Positions 12,915-24,700 of a DNA stretch of 64,000 bases are shown piece after piece. A model generated the notes under the pieces. The model had not been told where the DNA came from and searched no databases. It worked only from the letters and a program-made list of their open reading frames with translations. Origin of the DNA: Lenzites betulinus. Its lineage: Eukaryota; Basidiomycota; Agaricomycetes; Polyporales; Polyporaceae. The position numbers and the translations under genes were made by a program. Position 1 is the stretch's first letter, and each line of letters begins with the position of its first letter. The stretch lies in contig JABYQU010000038.1 of NCBI GenBank assembly GCA_022264855.1, positions 248,001-312,000 on the forward strand. The letters run 5' to 3'.

Positions 12915-14743
12915 ATGGCGGACAGCAAAGAGACGCAAGCGTACGGCGTGCTGTACGCATCCCCAGCTGCCTCGTCTATCACCAACGCAAAAACCCTGAA
13001 CGAGCTGCTGACCCCCGACATCGAATTCGTGCGGGTCCAATGGCTCGACCTCGTCAACACAATCCGTTTCCGCGTTCTTCCCTCTGCCTACTTCCGCAAG
13101 CTGCTCTCGCAACCAGGCTCGCGCTCCGGGATCTGTATCCCCAAGATCGTGCTGGGGCTCGTCGGCCTAAAGTCCGCACCCGGGTTCGGTGCCATCGGCG
13201 AGTATCTCTATGTGCCCGATCTCAGCAGCTGGCGCGTGTGCACGTACGCACCCGGGCACGCGTCTGTCATGGGCTGGTTCGAGGAGAAGACCCCGCTCCC
13301 GCGCACCGGCGTCCTCGTCGACCTTTGCCCGCGCACGCTCGTCGCGCGGATCATCCGGTGAGCGAAGCGCCCCTGCTGCCACCTCCTTCTCTATCCATGT
13401 GCGCATGAGAGGGAAGCGGAAGCTTATTGCGTTTAGGGAGGCGCGTGAGAAGGCGGGCGTGTCCTTCCTTGCCGGCGTCGAGTCCGAGTTCATCCTCTTG
13501 CGCCCGACGGTGCCCGGCTTGCCCTTCCAGTTCGTCGGGGACGCGGACTGGTCATGCTCCGCGAAGACGCGCACGGGCACCGCCGAGGCCACCGTGCTCG
13601 AGGAGATTGTGCGCGACCTGCTCGCCGCCGGCGTTGAGGTGCAGATGTACCACGCCGAGGCGGCCCCTGGGCAGGTGAGCAGCGCGGGCCCGCTTCCCCT
13701 TCCCCATCCCCTCCCCGTCTGTGTTCTCTTCCTTCGCCCGCCCGTTCTGTCGGCTCGTTTTCACCGGTGATCATTTCGCTGAAGCGCATCTTCTGCTCCC
13801 GCCCCTTAGTACGAAGTGATCACCGGACCGCTCCCGCCCCTGGAGGCGGCGGACACACTCGTCTTCACGCGCGAGACGATATACAACGTCGCGAGCAAGC
13901 ACGGCCTACGCGCCACCTTTGCGCCGCGCCTCAGCAGTACCTCGTGTGAGTCCTGACCCCGCGTTCTCGCGCTGTCCGCATCTCAATATACTTCTGACAC
14001 CGTGCGCCCTGCTTCCACGTCCCTGTTCGTACAAACCCTATCTCTCCCCAGGCGGAAGCGGCGCACACACGCACGTATCGGTGCACGGGCCTCCCACGGC
14101 AGCGCGCCCCTCCGACGAGGCGCGCGCGCCGACGCTGACGCCCACCGAGCGGTCGTTCGTGCAAGGCCTGCTCGCGCACCTCCCCGCGGTGTGCGCGTTC
14201 ACCCTCCCAACGTCCGCGTCGTACGCGCGCATGGTCGACGGGATCTGGTCCGGGGGCACGTACGCGGCGTGGGGCACGGACAACCGCGAGGCGCCCGTGC
14301 GTTTGTGCGGGCCGCGCGGGCACCACCACTTCGAGGTGAAGTGCGTGGACGCGACGGCGTCGCCGCACCTCGCGCTCGCGGCCATTTTTGGTGCGGGGCT
14401 GCGCGGGATCGTGGAGGGCGCGCCGCTCCTCGTGCACGACTGCGTGAAGCCAGTCGCGGAGATGAGCGCGGAGGAGCGGGCGGCGGTCGGGCTGGCGAAC
14501 CCGCTGCGACTGCCGCAGACTGTGGCGGACGCCCGGCGGGCTCTCGCGGCGGACGAGACTGTGAGAGACGTACTGGGGACGAACTTTGTGGACACGTATC
14601 TGAGCGTGAACGAGGTGAGTGTCGTGTTGCTGGCGTTATGGAGCGAACAAATGGTTCTGACCGGATGCATGCAGACGTTTGAGAAGTACATGGAGAGCGG
14701 AAGCGCGCAGGCCACCGTCGAGAAGTTCGTTCAGTACTTCTAG
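12915..14743 (+). CDS. Glutamine-synthetase-like ligase (FluG C-terminal type)
   Basis: Member of the type I glutamine-synthetase superfamily, ATP-dependent gamma-glutamyl ligases; in fungi the closest relatives are FluG-like proteins. Five exons: 12915-13357, 13437-13674, 13810-13945, 14052-14614 and 14675-14743, giving 482 residues. All four introns have good donors (GTGAGC or GTGAGT) and keep frame. The start AACCATGGCG is a strong context. Family features are VRVQWLDLVNTIRFRVLP near the N-terminus (beta-grasp), AGVESEF with paired metal-binding glutamates, SCGSGAHTHVS rebuilt by splicing (the GSGxHxH loop), and HHFEVKCVDATASPHLALAA near the end (the usual ExR...D..A.P.LALAA block, here E-V-K). 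The start lies about 4 kb from any upstream gene, and the gene converges with an amino-acid permease 137 bp away. The substrate need not be ammonia; a role with amines or polyamines is only a guess from the neighbours. Confidence 0.85.
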
Positions 14744-14879
14744 AGATCCCGCGAGCGACGCCCCCAACATAGAAGAACACTGCAGCGGCCCCGCTCGGAC
14801 AGGTCCACAGATATATCTACGCAGGCTCGATCACTTCTTGTTACATGTACACTAACACCCACAACGCCCGATGCATCGA

Positions 14880-17140
14880 TCATGTACTCTCCTCACTCCC
14901 TGCAACGCCCTCGGACGTTGCGAAAGACACATCGTCGACGGTCGTCCTAGGGCCGTTGAACCAGTGCACGCCCCCATACACCGGGAAGTAGTAGTATACC
15001 AAGCACAGCGTGATCCATCCCACGAGGACGACGATCATGTAGTTCATTTCTTCCGCGGTAGGCCCGGGTGCCGTGGGGAAGACGAGCATGATGACGGAGA
15101 ACACCATCCAACACACAGCAACAGTCGCCACGGGTAAACTTTGAGGTGCCGTAAAGGTGTTAGTGGGTGTGACTCGGGATGTCAGAGCTGAGTATACGTA
15201 CGAAGCGACCCAGCGTGAATGGACCCGGCTTCCACTCCCTGCCGCCCAGAAAACGGCTGAGGATGGGTATGCAGTACGCTGTGTACTGCCCCGCGATCCC
15301 AAGGCTGAATATCGACGTGTACGTCGTCGGACCGGCGAACACGAGGAGGCCTATCAGGAGCGCAGCAATTGCCGACGCCCACACTGCGTTCACAGGGGTC
15401 ATCGTGCGTTTGTTGACACGACTGATGAAGCGGGAGAACGGCAGAGCGCCATCGCGAGCAAAGGCGAAGCTTTGTCGAGATGCTGCAGTGAGCTATACGA
15501 AACATCCTGAGCCCTTATCTCCTTTCGCGAGAGGTGGGCAGCACGTACCAAACTAGATACCACCATAAATCTATGCGAAACACAGGTTGAGCGTGTGCCA
15601 TGTACGCTAGACGTGGCTTGCAGTACTCACTGAGCGCTGATCACAAAGGACCCTAATGCCAGGCATCCGTTTCGTCCTAGGCTATTGAGAAGGATCTGAC
15701 ATGCATATTTGATGAAGATGTGTATTCATTGGATTTCAAGTGTACTTACCGTGGCCATGGACTGTCCAATAGGACTTCCTAGCGCTGCGCTGAGGTCGGG
15801 TTCCATGCAGAATGCAACGACCACATTGATGACTACATGAAATTAGCAGAATTAACTCACAGGGCACTATCGACGGACGTACCCCATCCGAGAATAGCTG
15901 CGATTCCGGCAGTACTGATGATTGCCCACGGGACGATGACACGGGCATTGGAGGCTTCTTCGCTGATGTGTACCGAAGAGTCAAAGCCACCTGGAGCACC
16001 AATGTTGGGTTAACAGGAATATGCACTATGCGAGGAAGCGTGTTATCGATGGTCCAAAGCGGGGCGAGGAAGCTGAGAATGAAGGCCCATCCGTTTGGCC
16101 ATCCGTAGACTAGGAGACACGGCTTCAGTTGAGCGTGTCACGGCTGTGCAACAAGGGAGAGTAGCACAAACAGTTTGAGAATTCACCGAAGATGTCGGAA
16201 GCGGAGTTTTTGAACCTCTTGGGTGTCGCCGCAGGGAGCGCGATGATGATCGCGAGGCAAAGTCTAAACGCGCCATAGATGGCAAGTAAGACGTAGGTAC
16301 GCGGGCCGAGGATGCGCACGCACAGAACGTTGAGTGCGATATACAAGCCTTTCAAGCGGGGCAGCGGAGGTCGCGAGGGACGACAAAATGGCGTGGAAAA
16401 GGAGGAGGGCTGCGGAGACACCGCTTACACGGGTAAATCAATGGTGTGCTCTATCTCTATGAAATGCGGGCGCACACTCACAAGGCCTGGTCCGTAGTCA
16501 GGACGAACTCCTCGTTACTGCCCACCGAGACGGTGACCATGAGTTGTACGGCGCACCCCCACTCTATTGAGGCCACCCCCGAGAGGATCCCGATGGAGTT
16601 TGAGTCTATATCATGCGGATTTTCAGTTAAAGCGCTACGTGAAGTGCAGGAGGAACGCATGTGCTCATATCCCACGACCCAGGACAGGACTTTCCTCCAT
16701 CTCGGCGTTGCAAATGCCCACGTCCAGGAGTATAGCCCACCAGAGGTGGGCGCTGCCGATCCAAGTCCGGCAAGCGCGAGGGCGATGAACATGAGGAACA
16801 CGGCGCATATAGCCTACTGTCACTGTGCGCACGATGGGGTCAGCGGAGCGCGCTTACTCCCACATCATGGCGACGGGTCCCCCGTTCGGGATTGAAAACA
16901 CCAGCACCGACCTAGTCAAGAGAGTCATGGCGTTGTCGGCGCTAGGAGATATGGGATACGCACGATATCCCGGGAACTACCTCGATTATGCTGAAGCCGA
17001 CGCCAAACCGTTACCACCATGGGCTTGAACGCCCTCCGAAACTCCTGCTTGTATCCAAGCTTCGCGAGCGCTGCTTCATCGCTCGCCAGGATTTCCGAAT
17101 CCACCCCAACGTACGCATCCTCCTTGAACTTCACCGAGTG
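14880..17140 (-). pseudogene. Decayed APC-family amino-acid/GABA permease (proximal copy)
   Basis: Homologue of the intact permease at 19348-21714, with the same exon order. Recognisable pieces include SEILASDEAALAKLGYKQEFRRAF (about 17025-17095), VFSIPNGGPVA, FLMFIALALAGLGSAAPTSGG followed by LYSWTWAFATPRWRKVLSWV, the segment with MTPVNAVWASAIAALLIGLL and LGIAGQYTAYCIPIL, and the C-terminal MNYMIVVLVGWITLCLVYYY. Against the intact copy, this one has four extra bases just after RAFKPM (near 17015), which shifts the frame before the first membrane helix. At the next junction the donor has one base fewer and the codon matching the Trp of WAIC reads TAG (near 16812). No initiator Met is seen before NPATDKSI, because the sequence there becomes the FunK1-derived duplication. 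The distal half still looks like coding sequence. If these are assembly errors the gene could be functional. Confidence 0.6.
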
Positions 17141-17170
17141 AGATGATGGGTGAAATAGGATGGACTTGTC

Positions 17171-19276
17171 AGTGGCGGGATTAGCGTTCGGCAAACCCCT
17201 TTGCGGAAGAGTCGGCATGTTCAACGTGGGAGTCGCGATCGTAGGACACACCCACAGTTCTGAATGCGCAACAAGCTCATGCGGTACGCGCATAGCTCAT
17301 AGTACTTATGAAGAGCTCAGCAAGGTTAGGAGGCGAGTCGTATGTCGTTTAGCGGATTTGCGAATACTTACGCGCCGAGAGACAAGTAGCCGACAGGCGC
17401 CCGTGGACCAAGTTCAACTTCAGCACGCTCAGCTCGAGGCGCAGCCGTCCGGAGCTTCATATCTCGTTACCTCGTCCAACGTGCGCAACATTTAATGCAA
17501 ATGAAGAGTGGAATGCTGACGTATGCGTTCTCAGCGCGACACCGGCTACATATGCTACATACCTCGACATAGTCATCTCGGTTTTCCCTGATGCGGGGCT
17601 CTCTCTCATCTCCGCGGTCGTAGCAGATTTCCACTAGCAGACACCAAGCCCGGGAAGCGACTTGTAGGGTCCTGCAAAAGCTATCGGATCTAATATTGTG
17701 AGTGACTTGCGAAACAATGTAAACGAGTCGCTAATAGCCATCGTCCACAACCATGGCACGCCGTCTGTGTTCAGCCCAGCTCTGCCTTTCTGCCTTAAAT
17801 AAGGCATAGACAATCACCTACCCAAAAGGCTGACCAGGTGTGCATGTTCTCAGTTATTTAAGTGAAGCCATGGCAAGCCTCAGATAAAGGATTTGTGAGT
17901 TGATGACTCGGATAAACCCAGTCATGATCAGAGCAACGTGACGCGTATAGTGTTGAGTCCCCTCCTCGGCGTTTGAACGCATCCTCATTGTTCATTTCAA
18001 CCACCACCGGCCACCGGCCACTAATTCCTGAAAGACTCTCAGCCTTTCGATGGTGCGTGAACCGGCGTCCTTGGGGCAAGAGGCTTGCGACGACAGCCAA
18101 GACAGCGCGGAGGATGGTGATGTGAAACAGAAGGAGCGCACAGTGAGTCTCTCTTCATGATTTGCAGCGTTCATGGCGGCTGATAATTTGACAAGGGAAC
18201 CTACTACTTCATGGCGGTGGAATTGGTCTTGGCCGCGCCGGGTACCATTCACGACTGCTATCATGACCTGGAATCCTTCTACTGGGTCGTGATCTGGGTC
18301 GTATTGCGCCATACCGAGTGTTCTCAATTTGTCTGCAAGGGCCCTGATATTTGCCAAGACCTCTTCGTTTGGGAGAGCGACACGGCTGCGGCATCAGCGA
18401 AGAGGAGATTTCTACGATTTGACGCGCTCCTCGTCAAAAACAATCCCCCGTTGACCAAGCTCATCGCGGAATTGACTGCCCTCGTCTTTCTGAATCAACC
18501 CAACATCGAGGACAGCTCAAAGGGCCCCGAGTGCAAATTAACATACGACGCATTCCTCAACGCACTCAACGCCGCACTCGCTCCGGACCAGGTCTGGCCA
18601 ACGAACGACTGGCAGCGCTGCACGATGCTTGACGATCGCGATCCGCGCACGGTCGCACCAGAAGTCATATCGCCTCCAGTCTGCCGGGCACCTGCTCCCC
18701 GTCCACCTCTCGCATCGATCGACGAGCTCCTTCGACGGGCCACCGGCGCGAGCCCTCACGTCAGGCGCAACCCCATTCCACCTCCTGGATTGACGCACAG
18801 TTTGCCCCCGCACCTATCCGAGTCCTCTATCGGTGCCGGCCGTCCGCTGGAGCCCTTGGCGGAGGACATCTTGAAGATGCCCCCGATGAAACGGCAGAAG
18901 ACGGGCGACGACATGGCAGCGCCACACGCAAGCGGCAGCAACGGTGCCGGACCATCACAGCCTCGCCGAGGACCTGTCTCCCGTGTGCGCCGCAGTGCCT
19001 CCATCCGCCGCCAGCCTACACGGACGAGCACGCGGCTTGCGGAGAAGGCGGAGTCCAAGCAGGCGTGATGGATGCGGTATGCACTCTCGAGTCCGTACGC
19101 AACGGCCTCGACGCGTCGTCGACTGTGGCGGCTTACGCGCTCACGGACCATTTGTATAAGGTCATGTACTGCTTTGTATCGCTCTTGCTATCCGTACTTG
19201 CTGTATCATCATGTCAATCTACTATAGCTTACATCCCTTCCCGTCGCGCCTCCACTAGCACTTGGAATTGCATCAT
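17171..19276 (+). repeat. Truncated inverted copy of the FunK1 locus
   Basis: This segment matches the reverse complement of 30091-34050. Collinear similarity covers the 5' flank (17171 to about 18040), including a GGCCACCGGCCACTAATTCCT stretch, and then about 18045-19276, which holds the last two coding exons, the intron between them and the 3' flank up to a shared ATTGCATCAT end. The roughly 1.9 kb between these blocks in the other copy, containing the kinase N-terminal exons, is missing here. Introns are retained, so the copy arose from DNA rather than RNA. No terminal inverted repeats were recognised at the edges. Its left edge coincides with the lost 5' end of the permease pseudogene. 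Confidence 0.85.
18050..19068 (+). pseudogene. Truncated FunK1 kinase copy (C-terminal part only)
   Basis: Corresponds to the C-terminal part of the FunK1 kinase encoded at 30299-33190. The HRD and DFD catalytic segments and the whole N-terminal part are gone, so no phosphotransfer is expected. What remains is open: a Met at 18050 begins VREPASLGQEACDD..., a GTGAGT donor at 18143 and acceptor at 18195 rejoin it to GTYYFMAVELVLAAPG, and the frame runs to 19068, potentially 321 residues. The C-terminal low-complexity tail (PRRGPVSRVRRSASIRRQPT) is almost unchanged from the other copy. It may be a dead remnant, or it may still express a kinase-tail fragment. Confidence 0.7.
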
Positions 19277-19347
19277 AGGAAAGAGGAGAAGGGAGGGCAA
19301 TGACTCTATCGTCCAACTCACAAAGATAAACACTCACGATTTACACT

Positions 19348-21714
19348 TCAGCTTGAAGCCCCCTGCTTCTCAACAGACCCGGAGCCCGACGACCGACTCG
19401 CCCGATCGACCTGCTCGACCTGCCTCGGACCGACCCGCAATCCTGCCTGCACCGCTTCCTCCAGTGTTATCTGCGGCCCGTTGTACCAATGCGAGCCGCC
19501 GTACACCGGGAGGTGGTAGTACACCAAGCACAAGAACAGGGTCCCGACGAAGACGACGATCATGTAATTCATGCCGTCTGCATCAGGCCCGGGCGCGGTT
19601 GGGAACGCAAGAATAATGACCGAGAACACCATCCACGCGACCGCGATTATCGCAACCGGCATGCCCTGCGACACACGCACACATCTTAGCAAACGATTTC
19701 GGGGACATTGCACATTGAGTAAGCACATACGAATTTCCCAAGCGTGAAGGGCCCTGGGTTCCACTTTCTGCCGCCCAAGAACCGGCTTGCAACGGGCACG
19801 CTGAAGGCCGTGTACTGGCCGGCAATAGCTAGGCTGAAGATCGCTGAGTTTGCGGAGGGGCCAGCGAAAGCAAGCAGTCCGAGGAGGAGTGCGACGAAAG
19901 CTGACGCCCAGACGGCGTTGACGGGGGTCTGGGTGTGCCTGTTGACCCTGTAGATGATGTGCGAGAAGGGCAGGCCATGATCGCGCGCGAAGGCGAACGT
20001 TTGACGGGACGCTGCCGTGAGCTGTGGAAGGTGAGCGTGCGTTCATCATTCCAAAAACATGTACTTACAATGCTCGAGCCCATGAGGAATCTACGGCAAG
20101 CAGTCACTTTAGACTTGACGTACTCGGACAAACGAAAATGACCTTACTGTACGAAGACCACAACGGACCACACGGCCAACGTACCGTTCCTCCCGAAGCT
20201 GTTGAACAGAATCTGCACGTGCTGGTAAGCATATATCACTAGCCAGGATATTTCCGGAAACTCACGGTAGCCATGGGTTGGCCTATCGGGTTCTCCATAA
20301 TACTCTCCAAATCAGTACCCATGCAAAACACGATGACCACATTGATGGCTGAATGGGTGTCAGTCAGCTCGGTGGGTTCTCACTAGTATCTAAGCCGCTA
20401 CTGACCCCATCCTAACACGCCGGCGATACCGACTGCGCTGATGATTGCCCAAGGTACAGCTGTACGAGCGTTGGAAGCTTCTTCACTGATGTGCACGGAT
20501 GCGTCGAAACCTCCTGAGAATGATTTAGAATGGAGCTTAGTTTACAGTCTCGTTCGAACAGACCGATGGTCCATAGCGGCGCTAGGAAGCTAAGTATGAA
20601 TGCAAAACCGTTGGGCCACCCGTTGACTATTCGATAAATCGCACATTAACGCGTCTCGTGATGACTTTTACGCTTTTTGTGTCACTCACAGTTGGCAAAC
20701 CCGCCAAATGCAAAGGAAGCCGAGTTCTTGAACTCGGCGGGGGTAGCCACGGGCAATGCAATGATGATGGCCAAGCACAGTCTACACGCAACACCCACAA
20801 ACAACTCAGCCAGAGGATCGGGGACGAAAGAGACAGACTCACAATATGTTGAGGACTACGTATACGCCCTGGAGCCGCGCGACAACTGACGTCGCAAGCG
20901 ACGCGACCATTCCGTGACATGCCAGCAGCGCGACATAGACGGCACTGGAAGCGTTCGTTACATGTTGTCAGACGTGCCAAAGAGCGTCTGCAATGAAACT
21001 TGGGGCTCACTACGTCTGACCGGTAGTCGGTATGAATGCCTCATTTGTGCCGATCGAAGCCGCGGCCATAAGCTGTACAGCGCAGCCCCAGTCAATCGAC
21101 GCCAGCCCTGCAATAAGGCCTATCGAGTTTGAATCTGCAGAATCGCGTGTCAGCGTCGGAAAGATGTACACGATAGTGTGGGTAACACTCACAGCCAACG
21201 ACCCAGGAGAGTACCTTCCGCCACTTCGGCGGAGCGAAAGTCCATGTCCAGTAGTACAAACCCCCGGATGTGGGCGCTGACGACCCCAGCTCGGCCAGCG
21301 CTAGGGCGACGAACATGAGGAAGAACGAGCATATGGCCCACTGTAAAAGATTCAGAACGGCAGCATTCGACAGAAGAGCTGTCCACTTACCCCCCAAACC
21401 AGGGCCACGGGCCCGCCATTCGGGATCGCGAAGACGAGCACAGACCTGTGACAGCGGTGAGACTACACAGCGGAACTTATAGAAGTATACGCCTACGCAA
21501 TAGATGGAAACAGGCCGATGATGCTAAATCCGATACCAAAGACCTCGATGGGATTGAACGCCCGCTTGAACTCCTGCTTGTACCCGAGCGTCGCCAGAGC
21601 CGCGTCATCGCTTACTACACTAGCGCCGTCTAAGTGGTTTTGAGGATGAGAGAGTTCGGTAACATGAACAACAGCAGGAGACGAGGCCTTTTCTCCGTTA
21701 GCGAGGAACGACAT
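19348..21714 (-). CDS. APC-superfamily amino-acid/GABA permease (distal copy)
   Basis: Integral plasma-membrane transporter of the amino acid/choline/GABA permease family (Uga4/Hnm1-like). The gene is cut by about ten short introns. Start MSFLANGEKASS at 21714; the first exon ends GFSIIGLFPSIA. Successive exons encode FAIPNGGPVALVWG, WAICSFFLMFVALALAELGS with APTSGGLYYWTWTFAPPKW, DSNSIGLIAGLASIDWGCAVQ, a segment from the LAIIIALPV region, PFGGFDASVHISEEASNARTA, and a long exon with HRQTPVNAVWASAFVALLLG, LAGPSANSAIFSLAIAGQY and RKWNPGPFTLGKF. The last exon contains MNYMIVVFVGTLFLCLVYYH and PVYGGSHWYNGPQITLEEAV. Each reconstructed junction keeps frame. E-A-S-N-A-R is the conserved loop motif of this family. 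The substrate is unknown; GABA, polyamines or other amino acids are the family's usual cargo. Confidence 0.83.
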
Positions 21715-24700
21715 AATGCCCTGCGAGGTTGAGTGAGAGAGTTGAGAGGGCGGCCGTAACTCCCGGTGCTATCTTATGACCATGGAAAGGTGGAGTGGCT
21801 GGAGCCTCGTCGATAAACCGATAGCAAGCTCCCACGAAGAAGATGGCCTTGCATATACGCAGTAACAATGCTGTCAGAATTTACGTAGTCATTGGAGGTC
21901 TATCGCCGACGCAGAGGGCAAAGCTGCAGGTCAATGTCGATGTCAGTGTACTACAGTGGATGGTATGTGGCCAAAGTTTACCTTGTGACGCTGTTTGTGT
22001 GCACAGAGTGCAATCTAACGTGTCGAGGTTGCCTCATTCCAATGTTTCGATGGAATTTAAGAAGACTAAGGCTAATCACAAGACCGCCCTAACGTCAGAT
22101 CCCGAGGCCGAAGATAGGAATATGCTAGATATGCTAGTGATATCAAGTATCAGGTGTTTGAACAAACGCCGACAAGGGCGCTGATAGAGAGAAAGCAGCT
22201 AGCATTGCGCACAGCGGTATGTATACGGCGATCGTGGTTTGAGTCGGAGAGACTCGTGCACTGGCGAAGTTGAAAGCGCTGCAGAAAGCGCATGCCGCAT
22301 TTGGAAGGTGTAGTAGTTGACTTCTACTACTACGCCACGCTCTAATTTATCAACGACATCCATAGCATGCGCGCACCCTGCATCCACTTCGAAAAAAAGC
22401 AAGGCCGGGCATACAGCAAGAATTGCGAGGCCATCGTGGTCAGTCAACAGACCAGAAGTCGGCTCCTTCTTTTCAGACACCAAGTACGACCCTCAAGAGT
22501 GTCGTGAGGCGCGTTACCAAAAGAGATCATATCCGAGTAGTAGATAACGTGGAAAATTCACAAGGGGTCATAAATCACGAGCTGAGATCTCGTGCATCAG
22601 TAACCATGACCTCTGAAAGCCATGAAAATTATAAACGTAGAAGAAGCTACTCGCGGGCAGCGCATATGGGCTTCTCTCTTACTGAGTGCAGTTGCCATAC
22701 CAGACACCCACTCCCCCTCTGTTACTCTATGAAAAAGTAAGCAGCTTGAAGTGACGAACGGAAGCATCCCTCCGGCCGTCCTTATCTGAACCAGGTACCC
22801 AACCGTGCCTCAAATCCAGCCGCGCGCGGAGAGACCCCAGAGCGGAAGCTTATCGCATCTCGATACCCCTGTACCGCCGGCGAGGAGGCCGTCGTAAGCC
22901 GTCGTACAGTCGTACCAAGGACTGAGACTCGTCGCACTGGCACTCAGGGCTTTGTAAAACCGACCAGACTCCATGTTTCCGATACTTATCTCCGCGCACC
23001 ATCTCGGACACTCGGCGGTAAGCCCAAGTTCAGTGCCCTAACGACGAGGGCCTGGCAGACCCTCGAAATCATCCTGATTTCTGGTCTTCACGTCGTCCCT
23101 GCCTTCGTTCCAAATCCTCGCGGCGCAACAGGTCAACCAGTGCCACACAGCCACCCGACCACACTCTGCCGTGCTTATCTCCACCACACAGTGCAGCCGC
23201 GCGCACAAGATTGAAGAGCCTCGCTCGGAAACGCCACGACGGGCCTAAACCACGGCCCCCGACTCCCGAAATTCGAATATCCCCGGCGCCGTGCCTCCAA
23301 TCCGCTGCGGTCTGGCAGGTCTGGCCCTCGATCCACCACCACGATCGACAATCGAGATCGCATCGCGCGCACTCACCGGGTGCGCTGTTTAGACTTCGCA
23401 GCACCAGCTTACTCTAGCTTATTACATAGACCTGGAACCAATCATAAACCGAGCACGAAATTTTGCAAGCTGAAGTACCAGCCCCACGCGGCCGCGGGAG
23501 GGGTGCCCCCCTGGCGACCTCTAGCGACTCCCTGCTCTCTCACTTCAGGGCCCCCAGCAACCACGAATTCAGCAGCAACCACGCCGACCGACGACGCTAG
23601 TGCCCGGCACGCGGTCGTCGGGCGCGCCCACACAGAGGCACCCCGTGCGCCCCCGACCGGAGGCGGGCCACCCGATGCGGCGTTCCTGCGCACGCGAGCG
23701 CGGGCGTCCCGGAGAATCATTCATTCGCGATAGCGCGGGAGGGATATACATAAGCGGGTTCGTACGTATAGAGGGAAGAGAGCATTGGGGAAAGTAACTT
23801 AAGGAGAAAAGGAAAGGGGAAAGGGGGGAAGACCTCCGTGGTCATCCTCCGGCGTCGCGGGGTGCACTGGTGAGTGGGTTGTGAGTGGTGGGTTGTGGGG
23901 CGCTCCGTCCGCTCTGCGCGGGCGGGCGGGGCGTGTGATGTTGTTGCTTATTCGTTCTTGGCGGTCGAGAGGTCGTGTGAGCTGAGGCTGATGTTGTACA
24001 TGTTGCAGGGTCCGTTCGTTCTTCGTCTGGTGAGTGGTGGGTACGAGTATCTGGTTTTTCTTTTCTTTTCTCGAGGTGGTTGTTCTGGGCTCGTCGGCTT
24101 CGTCTCGCCCGCCTCGCGCACGTCACCGGTCGGCCACCTAGTGTCCGGTTGTAAAGCGCACGTCCCACGTCACGGCCGTACGCCAATCGCGCATACGCCG
24201 ACGCCGCCCCGACGAGTCCGACGAGCCCGGGCAGAAGCACCCCGAGCGCGACCGGTCGCAGCAGCAGCGTTCCGTGGCCGGCAGATGGATGCATGGGTCC
24301 GGCCCCGAGCGACTGTTCGAAGACCTGCGCGACGCCTGTGAAACAGAACAAAGAAGAGTGGTCAGCGCGTGTTTGACAACCCGGCGGCAAGATAAGGCGC
24401 GAGGCGCAATAAGCGGAAGAAGCAGAAGCATAAGAAGAAGAGGAAGGTGCAGATGAACGCGAAGAGGCAGGACAGAAAGGACGCGGGGAAGCGTGCGAAT
24501 GATTGGCACCAGAAGGAGGGGGCTACGGAAGTGCAGAGGAGCCGGCGTGGATACAGTAACAAATGGGGACGAGGTGTATGGCTAGTAACCCGCCGCCGGC
24601 GCTGCCGCACCACCCGAGACCCCACCCACCGCGCGCGCCGTGGGCCGTAGTCTGGGAACGACGGCGGGCGGTGCGCATCGTCGAAGGGTTCGGGGCGCGA

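Noticed and set aside
17171..19276. Reading the FunK1 duplication as a transposable element
   Set aside because: No terminal repeats or target-site duplication were recognised at either copy's edges; a segmental duplication explains the data.
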